Source: Pseudomonadota bacterium (GTDB lineage Bacteria > Pseudomonadota > Alphaproteobacteria > Caulobacterales > Caulobacteraceae). Taken from it: a stretch of 11,268 bases of DNA. This document shows positions 1 to 11,268 of this stretch, in pieces. How positions within the stretch are numbered: the stretch's first letter is position 1; each line of letters begins with the position of its first letter. The stretch spans positions 1 through 11,268 of the forward strand of contig JAEZIH010000074.1 in the NCBI GenBank assembly GCA_023416055.1, written 5' to 3'. Position numbers and translations under genes: made by a program. The notes below the pieces were generated by a model. It worked only from the letters and a program-made list of their open reading frames with translations. It ran no database searches and was not told the origin of the DNA.

Positions 1-49
1 GCGGGCCGCTCCTGCTGTAGAGGCCTTCCTCCCGGCCCCGGCCGCAGAC

Positions 50-126
50 GCACCCGTAGCTCAGCTGGATAGAGCGTTGCCCTCCGAAGGCAAAGGTCAC
101 ACGTTCGAATCGTGTCGGGTGCGCCA
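50..126 (+). tRNA. tRNA-Arg (anticodon CCG), complete with encoded CCA
   Basis: The cloverleaf can be folded by eye. The acceptor stem pairs GCACCCG (50-56) with CGGGTGC (116-122), followed by discriminator G123 and genomic CCA at 124-126. The anticodon stem is TTGCC (77-81) with GGCAA (89-93), closing the seven-base loop CTCCGAA, so the anticodon is CCG at 84-86. It reads the arginine codon CGG, which a high-GC genome uses often. The T arm pairs ACACG (99-103) with CGTGT (111-115) around the loop TTCGAAT. The variable loop is short (94-98), so this is a class I tRNA. Every stem is intact, so the gene should be functional. I see no repeat of its 3' end elsewhere in the window that would mark an integration site. 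Confidence 0.97.
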
Positions 127-215
127 CTTCTCCCCGTTCTGAAACATCGCTTTCCCACCCCTTGCCAAGCGGCGCGGGCGGCGCATCATGGCGGCGGGGT
201 TTGGGGGAGGTTGTG

Positions 216-645
216 ATGAGGATCGCGCTGATTGTCGGGGCCGCCGTCATGGCTCTGGGAGGACCGGCCGCGGCCGAGACGTGGCAGCCGTTCTCGCGGA
301 GCGCCGCCAATGCCTTCATGGCGGATTCCGACAGCATCGTGAGCGCCGAGGGGATCACCTCGATCAAGGTCGCCACCGTGCCGCGCGGGGCCGAGGCCGG
401 CGACCTGAGCCATTCGATCGAGGTCTACGAATTCCGCTGCGGCGCCAACCAGTGGCGCACGGCCGGCGTGGTCGAATACGGGCCGGACGGGGCCGAGGCC
501 GGGCAGTACCCCGAGGAGGACGCGCCCTTCGAGCCCGTGCGCCGGGACACCATGCCCCACTATCTGAAGGAGATCGCCTGCGACGGCGCACGCGCCGTGC
601 CGCCGCACTGGCCGTCGATCGCCGCCTTCATCGAGGCCGGGCGGC

Positions 646-650
<5 letters not shown>
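216..650 (+). CDS. Small secreted protein, surface-adhesin protein E-like
   Basis: This encodes 144 residues. The ATG at 216 is preferred because a clear GGGAGG-type ribosome binding site ends at 210, five bases upstream, and because this start gives a clean signal peptide. A TTG at 162 would put 18 extra residues before it. Residues 1-20 form the signal peptide, with a hydrophobic core and likely cleavage after AAA before E21, so the product is probably periplasmic or outer-surface. The mature part has short beta-like stretches, two cysteines (C75 in YEFRC, C122 in EIACDG) that could form a disulfide, and a late FEPV plus IAC pattern. That pattern resembles the surface-adhesin protein E family (PF16747-like) by memory only. 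No catalytic motif is visible. The gene stands alone between the tRNA and the convergent gyrB. I am confident it is a secreted coding gene and much less sure of the family; its function is unknown. Confidence 0.78.
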
Positions 651-7528
<6,878 letters not shown>

Positions 7529-7547
7529 TCGCGCCGTCGGAACCAGT

Positions 7548-7578
7548 CCCCGCGGCGTCGCCGCGCCGCGGGGCGTTT
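7548..7578 (+). terminator. Intrinsic-terminator-like hairpin after katG
   Basis: CCCCGCGGCG (7548-7557) pairs perfectly with CGCCGCGGGG (7564-7573) over ten base pairs around a six-base loop, then CGTTTCAT follows. It begins 19 bases after the katG stop. The T run is only three bases, so efficiency is uncertain. It would separate katG from oxyR, implying that oxyR has its own promoter. Confidence 0.65.
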
Positions 7579-7595
7579 CATAAGAGATGCAAATG

Positions 7596-7625
7596 GCTAT
7601 GGCGTTCAGCATAGCATCGGACTAT
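7596..7625 (+). promoter_or_regulatory. Candidate OxyR autoregulatory site upstream of oxyR
   Basis: ATAG (7611-7614), seven bases and CTAT (7622-7625) reproduce exactly the ATAG-N7-CTAT skeleton of an OxyR half-site. A further CTAT (7597-7600) lies upstream, within the inverted repeat GCTATG (7596-7601) / CATAGC (7610-7615). The CTAT-to-ATAG gap is ten bases, not the seven of the E. coli tetramer consensus. The site ends nine bases before the oxyR ATG, where binding would repress transcription, as is common for LysR-type autoregulation. The downstream arm shares ACTATC with the katG upstream region. Confidence 0.55.
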
Positions 7626-7634
7626 CACGCCCGC

Positions 7635-8522
7635 ATGCTTCCGACCCTGCGCCAGCTCCAGTATCTCAAGCTCCTCGCCGAGCACGCCTCGTTCAGCCGC
7701 GCGGCCGAGGCGGCCCATGTCAGCCAGCCGGCCCTGTCGGCGGGGGTGCAGGAGCTGGAGAAGATCCTCGGCGCGCCGGTGGTCGAGCGCACCCGCGGCA
7801 ATGTCCAGCTGACGGCCGTGGGGGCCGAGGCCGTGCGCCGCGCCGAGGACGTGCTGGCCCGCACCGAGGACCTGGTCGAGGCGGCGCGCAACGCCGGCAA
7901 GCCCCTGTCCGGCCGCTTCCGCCTGGGGGTGATCCCGACCGTGGCGCCCTTCCTGCTGCCGGCGCGGCTGCCCGAGCTGCGCGAGGCCTATCCCAAGCTG
8001 CGCCTGTTCATCCGCGAGGACCTGACCCCCCGGCTGGTGGCGGCGCTTAAGGCGGGTCACCTCGACGCGGCGGTGATCGCCCTGCCCTACGCCGCCCAGG
8101 GCATCGACCACGCCCGCATCGGCGACGACGAGATCATGGCCGCGGCCCCGGCGGGCCACGCCCTCGCCGGCAAGGGGCCGATCCAGCCGGGCTCGCTGAA
8201 GGCCGAAGACCTGATCCTGCTCGAGGACGGCCACTGCCTGCGCGACCAGGCCCTCTCGGCCTGCAACATCGAGGCGCCGAAGGGCGACGACGTCTTCGCC
8301 GCCACCAGCCTGCACACCCTGGTGCAGATGGTGTCCTCCGGCCTGGGGGTCAGCTTCCTGCCCGAGATGGCCGTGCGCGCCGGCCTGGCCGACGCCCCCG
8401 GCGTGGTGGTGCGGCCGATCGCGGCCAGGGCGCCCCGGCGCGAGATCGTGGTCGCCTGGCGCACGGGCTCCAGCCGGGCGGCGGAGGCGCGCCTGCTGGC
8501 CGAGGCGCTGAAGCTGGACTGA
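7635..8522 (+). CDS. oxyR: Hydrogen-peroxide-sensing LysR-type regulator OxyR
   Basis: The 295-residue regulator has an N-terminal winged helix-turn-helix (about 4-60, with ASFSRAAEAAHVSQPALS as the recognition part), a linker helix and a C-terminal sensor domain from about 92. LEDGHCLRDQALSAC (196-210) holds the redox pair C201 and C210, nine apart as in E. coli C199/C208, with the supporting residues H200, R203 and D204. T102 in IPTVAPFLLP matches E. coli T100. On oxidation the two cysteines form a disulfide and the protein activates peroxide-defence genes, here most likely katG directly upstream. The ATG at 7635 aligns with the family start; earlier in-frame ATGs at 7587, 7593 and 7599 would add up to 16 unconserved residues and place the candidate operator inside the gene. 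No ribosome binding site is visible before 7635, suggesting weak or leaderless translation. Identification as OxyR and not a generic LysR regulator rests on the cysteine motif. Confidence 0.95.
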   Translation: MLPTLRQLQYLKLLAEHASFSRAAEAAHVSQPALSAGVQELEKILGAPVVERTRGNVQLTAVGAEAVRRAEDVLARTEDLVEAARNAGKPLSGRFRLGVIPTVAPFLLPARLPELREAYPKLRLFIREDLTPRLVAALKAGHLDAAVIALPYAAQGIDHARIGDDEIMAAAPAGHALAGKGPIQPGSLKAEDLILLEDGHCLRDQALSACNIEAPKGDDVFAATSLHTLVQMVSSGLGVSFLPEMAVRAGLADAPGVVVRPIAARAPRREIVVAWRTGSSRAAEARLLAEALKLD

Positions 8523-8531
8523 CATCTTCCA

Positions 8532-8545
8532 TTACGAACCCGTAA
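8532..8545. promoter_or_regulatory. Short inverted repeat between oxyR and the peptidase gene
   Basis: TTACG (8532-8536) and CGTAA (8541-8545) are perfect inverted repeats around AACC, ten bases after the oxyR stop and 62 before the peptidase start. It may be an operator or part of the peptidase promoter. I see no convincing -35/-10 pair in the 85-base gap. A five-base arm can arise by chance. Confidence 0.2.
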
Positions 8546-8607
8546 GGTGCGGGCCGGGACGGGCCTGATAGGGTCCGCCGCCGCCTTTCCGCGCCCGGAG
8601 TTCGCGC

Positions 8608-11268
8608 ATGAAGACCCGCCTGATCCTGTCCGTCGCCGCCTCGGCCCTCCTGCTGGGCCTGCCGGCCGCCGCCGTCGCCCACGGCCCCGCTCCGGCGACC
8701 GCGACCGCCCCGGCCCAGGCCGCCGTCGAGGTGCCGCCGCTGGGCTTCACCCGGCGGGTGCTGGACAACGGCATGGAGGTCTATTCGGCGCGCGACGCCT
8801 CGACCTCCAACGTGACGGTGCAGGTCTGGTACCGCGTCGGCTCCAAGGACGATCCGGCCGGACGCTCGGGCTTCGCCCACCTGTTCGAACACCTGATGTT
8901 CAAGGCGACGAAGAACATGCCGACGGAGAGCTTCGACCGGCTCACCGAGGACGTGGGCGGCATGAACAACGCCTTCACCGCCGACGACGTGACCGCCTAT
9001 TACGAGGTGGTCCCGGCCAACCATCTGGAGCGCATCCTGTTCGCCGAGGCGGACCGCATGGGCTCGCTGGTCGTCGACGAACCGACCTTCGTCTCCGAGC
9101 GCGACGTGGTGAAGGAGGAGTACCGCCAGCGCATCCTCGCCAGCCCCTACGGCCGACTGTTCGGCCTGTTCGCGCCACAGACGATCTACCAGGAGCACCC
9201 CTACCGCCGGCCGGGCATCGGCTCGATCGAGGAGCTGGATTCCTCGACGCTCGACGACGTGCTGCGCTTCCACGCCACCTACTACCGGCCGGACAACGCC
9301 ATCCTGATCGTCGCGGGCAATTTCGACCAGGCCCAGCTGGACCGCTGGGTCGATCAGTATTTCGCGCCGCTGGAAAAGCCGTCGACGCCGCTGCCGGCCA
9401 ACGCCGTGGTCGAGCCCGAACCCACGGCCCCGCGCTCGGCCACCTACTACGCCCCGAACGTGCCCCTGCCGGCGGTGGTGCTGGCCTGGAACACCGTGCC
9501 GTATTCGCATGAGGACCGCGCCGCCCTGACCGTGCTGGACGGCATCCTGTCGACCGGGGAGAGCAGCCGCCTGTATCGCTCGCTGGTTTATGATCAGCAG
9601 ATCGCCGCCCAGGCCAGCTCCAGCCCCGACTTCGCCCAGCAGGCCGGCAACCTGACCGCCTACGCCATCATGGCCCAGGGCGAGAGCATCGAGGCCGGCA
9701 AGGCCGCGCTGGAGGCCGAGATCGCCCGCCTGCGCGACGAGCCGGTCACCGAGGCGGAACTGGTCGAGGCCAAGAACGAGCTGGTCGCCAACGCCCTGCG
9801 CGGCCGCGAAAGCATCGACGATCGCGCCACCACCCTGGGCATGGCTCTGATCCTGACCGGCGACCCCACCGCCCCGGACCGCGAGATCGCCGAAATCCAG
9901 GCGGTCACCGCCGCGGACGTCCAGCGGGTCGCGCGTCGCTATCTGACGCCGCAGCGGCAGATCACCCTCAACTACCTGCCGGCCGACGAGCAGAACCCGG
10001 CCAGCGTGCAGAACATGAATGTCGACGCCCCCGTGACCGTCGCGGCCCTGGCCCCGGCCCGCCCGGTGGCCAGCCTGCTGCCGGAAGCCGAACGGGCCCG
10101 CCTGCCCGAGGCCGGCCCGGAAGTGTCGCCGGCCACGCCGGCCATCGCCGACTTCCGCCTCGACAACGGCCTGCGCGTGCTGGTCGCGCCGCGCGAAGGC
10201 CTGCCGCTGGTCTCCGCCCGCCTGAGCTTCGACGCGGGGGCCGCCAACGACCCGGCCGGCAAGCCGGGCGTAGCCTCGATGACCGCCGCCCTGCTGACCC
10301 AGGGAACGGGCGCCCGCTCGGCGCCCGAGATCGCCACCGCTCTCGAACAGCTGGGCGCGACGGTCGGCGCCGGCTCGGGCGCGGACTTCACCAATGTCTA
10401 CGCCAATGCGCCGAAGGGCGTGTTCGGCGAGACGCTGGCGCTGATGGCGGACGTGGTGCGCAATCCGGCCTTCGCCGCCGAGGAGCTGGAGCGCCAGCAG
10501 TCGCAGACCCTCGACGGCCTGCGCGTGGCGCTCAGCCAGCCCGGCTCGGTGGCCAGCCAGTCCGTCGGCCGGGTGGTCTACGGCGATGCGCCCTACGCCG
10601 CGCCCGCCGGCGGCACGCTGAACAGCATCCCGGCCATCACCCGCGACGACGTGGCGGCCTTCCACACGGCGCTGTATCGGCCGTCGCAGGCCACGCTGGT
10701 GTTCTCGGGCGACATCACCGAGGCCGAGGCCCGGGCGCTGGCCCAGCAGGCTTTCGGCGACTGGCGCGACCCGGCCGGGGCCGTCCCGGTCATCGCCGAC
10801 AAGGCCGGCCCCGGCCTGGCGCCGCGCATCGTGGTCATCGACCAGCCGGGCGCCGGACAGGCCGCGGTGACGGCGGCGATCCGGGGGGTCAGCCGCACCG
10901 ATGCCGACTACTTCCCGCTGACGCTGGGCAACACCCTGCTGGGCGGCGGCTTCTCCTCCCGCCTGAACCAGGAGATCCGCATCAACCGCGGCCTCAGCTA
11001 CGGCGCCCGCGCCGGGCTGGGCGCGCGCGAGGACGACGGCCTGTTCACCGCCTCGACCCAGACCAAGAACGAGACCGCGGTCGAGGTGGCCGACCTGATC
11101 CTCGCCGAGATCGAACGGATGGGATCGTCGCGGCCGAGCCAGGAAGAGCTGGCCCCGCGCCGGGCGACCCTGATCGGCGGCTTCGGCCGCTCGCTGGAGA
11201 CGGTCGACGGCCTGGGCGGACTGGTGGCGGAGCTGGCGCTCTACGACCTGCCGATGAGCGAGCTGGCC
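8608..11268 (+). CDS. Secreted tandem M16 zinc metallopeptidase (3' end outside the window)
   Basis: The frame is open from ATG 8608 to the last base (887 codons, no stop), so the C-terminus is missing; relatives of this kind are commonly about 940-960 residues. GGAG (8597-8600) lies seven bases upstream. Residues 1-24 form a signal peptide with likely cleavage after AVA before H25; there is no lipobox cysteine, so the product should be periplasmic. The first M16 unit (about 48-460) has the inverted zinc motif HLFEH (H91, E94, H95) and the third ligand E171 in VVKEEYRQR, 76 residues later. An Ala/Pro-rich linker (about 472-512) follows. The second unit (about 513 onward) has the same fold but carries S557, A560 and A561 where the zinc motif would be. 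It keeps the SRLNQEIR and GLSYGARA segment (784-801) typical of the non-catalytic partner. The two halves should close as a clamshell around unfolded peptides. Substrate is unknown. PqqL/YmxG-like zinc protease is the nearest description. Confidence 0.93.
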   Translation, partial: MKTRLILSVAASALLLGLPAAAVAHGPAPATATAPAQAAVEVPPLGFTRRVLDNGMEVYSARDASTSNVTVQVWYRVGSKDDPAGRSGFAHLFEHLMFKATKNMPTESFDRLTEDVGGMNNAFTADDVTAYYEVVPANHLERILFAEADRMGSLVVDEPTFVSERDVVKEEYRQRILASPYGRLFGLFAPQTIYQEHPYRRPGIGSIEELDSSTLDDVLRFHATYYRPDNAILIVAGNFDQAQLDRWVDQYFAPLEKPSTPLPANAVVEPEPTAPRSATYYAPNVPLPAVVLAWNTVPYSHEDRAALTVLDGILSTGESSRLYRSLVYDQQIAAQASSSPDFAQQAGNLTAYAIMAQGESIEAGKAALEAEIARLRDEPVTEAELVEAKNELVANALRGRESIDDRATTLGMALILTGDPTAPDREIAEIQAVTAADVQRVARRYLTPQRQITLNYLPADEQNPASVQNMNVDAPVTVAALAPARPVASLLPEAERARLPEAGPEVSPATPAIADFRLDNGLRVLVAPREGLPLVSARLSFDAGAANDPAGKPGVASMTAALLTQGTGARSAPEIATALEQLGATVGAGSGADFTNVYANAPKGVFGETLALMADVVRNPAFAAEELERQQSQTLDGLRVALSQPGSVASQSVGRVVYGDAPYAAPAGGTLNSIPAITRDDVAAFHTALYRPSQATLVFSGDITEAEARALAQQAFGDWRDPAGAVPVIADKAGPGLAPRIVVIDQPGAGQAAVTAAIRGVSRTDADYFPLTLGNTLLGGGFSSRLNQEIRINRGLSYGARAGLGAREDDGLFTASTQTKNETAVEVADLILAEIERMGSSRPSQEELAPRRATLIGGFGRSLETVDGLGGLVAELALYDLPMSELA

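Noticed and set aside
1..20. Possible 3' end of an upstream gene, with TAG at 18-20
   Set aside because: Only six codons are visible in that frame, too few to support a gene or a product.
50..126. tRNA-Arg as an integration site for a mobile element
   Set aside because: tRNA genes are frequent targets, but I see no direct repeat of the tRNA 3' end, no integrase and no composition shift nearby.
8350..10665. A 771-codon open frame on the - strand opposite oxyR and the M16 gene
   Set aside because: It overlaps two well-supported genes, and its Arg/Gly/Ala/Val-rich translation shows no family motifs. It is a GC-bias shadow.

Overview
The window looks like ordinary chromosomal DNA from a high-GC alphaproteobacterium, most likely of the Caulobacteraceae (Brevundimonas or a relative). 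This rests on the very high GC content, the strong GC bias at third codon positions, the 320-residue LDH-like malate dehydrogenase of alphaproteobacterial type, and promoter-like sequences that resemble the Caulobacter housekeeping consensus (TTGACGS, a spacer, GCTANAWC). The genus is inferred from memory of protein families and was not tested. No mobile element, CRISPR array, rRNA or prophage is visible.

Layout. Bases 50-126 hold a complete tRNA-Arg(CCG) with encoded CCA. A small secreted protein (216-650, +, resembling surface-adhesin protein E) runs tail to tail into gyrB (660-3101, -). The two stop codons are 9 bases apart and both lie inside one perfect inverted repeat. Upstream of gyrB on the same strand is mdh (3334-4296, -). 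The gap between them holds a strong GC hairpin just after mdh and a likely gyrB promoter and structured leader. mdh is divergent from an EcsC-family gene (4405-5199, +). Their shared 108-base region has two perfect palindromes, one over the putative mdh -10 box and one beside the mdh -35 box and the ecsC-like ribosome binding site.

Next come katG (5291-7528, +), a terminator-like hairpin, and oxyR (7635-8522, +). The OxyR-like protein keeps both redox cysteines (C201, C210) in the diagnostic HCLRDQ context, so katG-oxyR reads as a peroxide sensor beside its classic target. The region just upstream of oxyR has an exact ATAG-N7-CTAT element, the arrangement of an OxyR half-site, and the katG upstream region has a related partial element plus other dyads. 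This suggests an autoregulated peroxide-defence unit. The last gene (8608 to the window end, +) encodes a secreted tandem M16 zinc peptidase with an active N-terminal half and a catalytically dead C-terminal half; its 3' end lies outside the window.

The genes mix housekeeping functions (DNA supercoiling, TCA cycle, translation) with oxidative-stress defence. I see no strong sign of a new multi-gene system. The points most worth checking are the candidate OxyR sites, the divergent mdh/ecsC control region and the stop-codon-spanning hairpin at the gyrB end.
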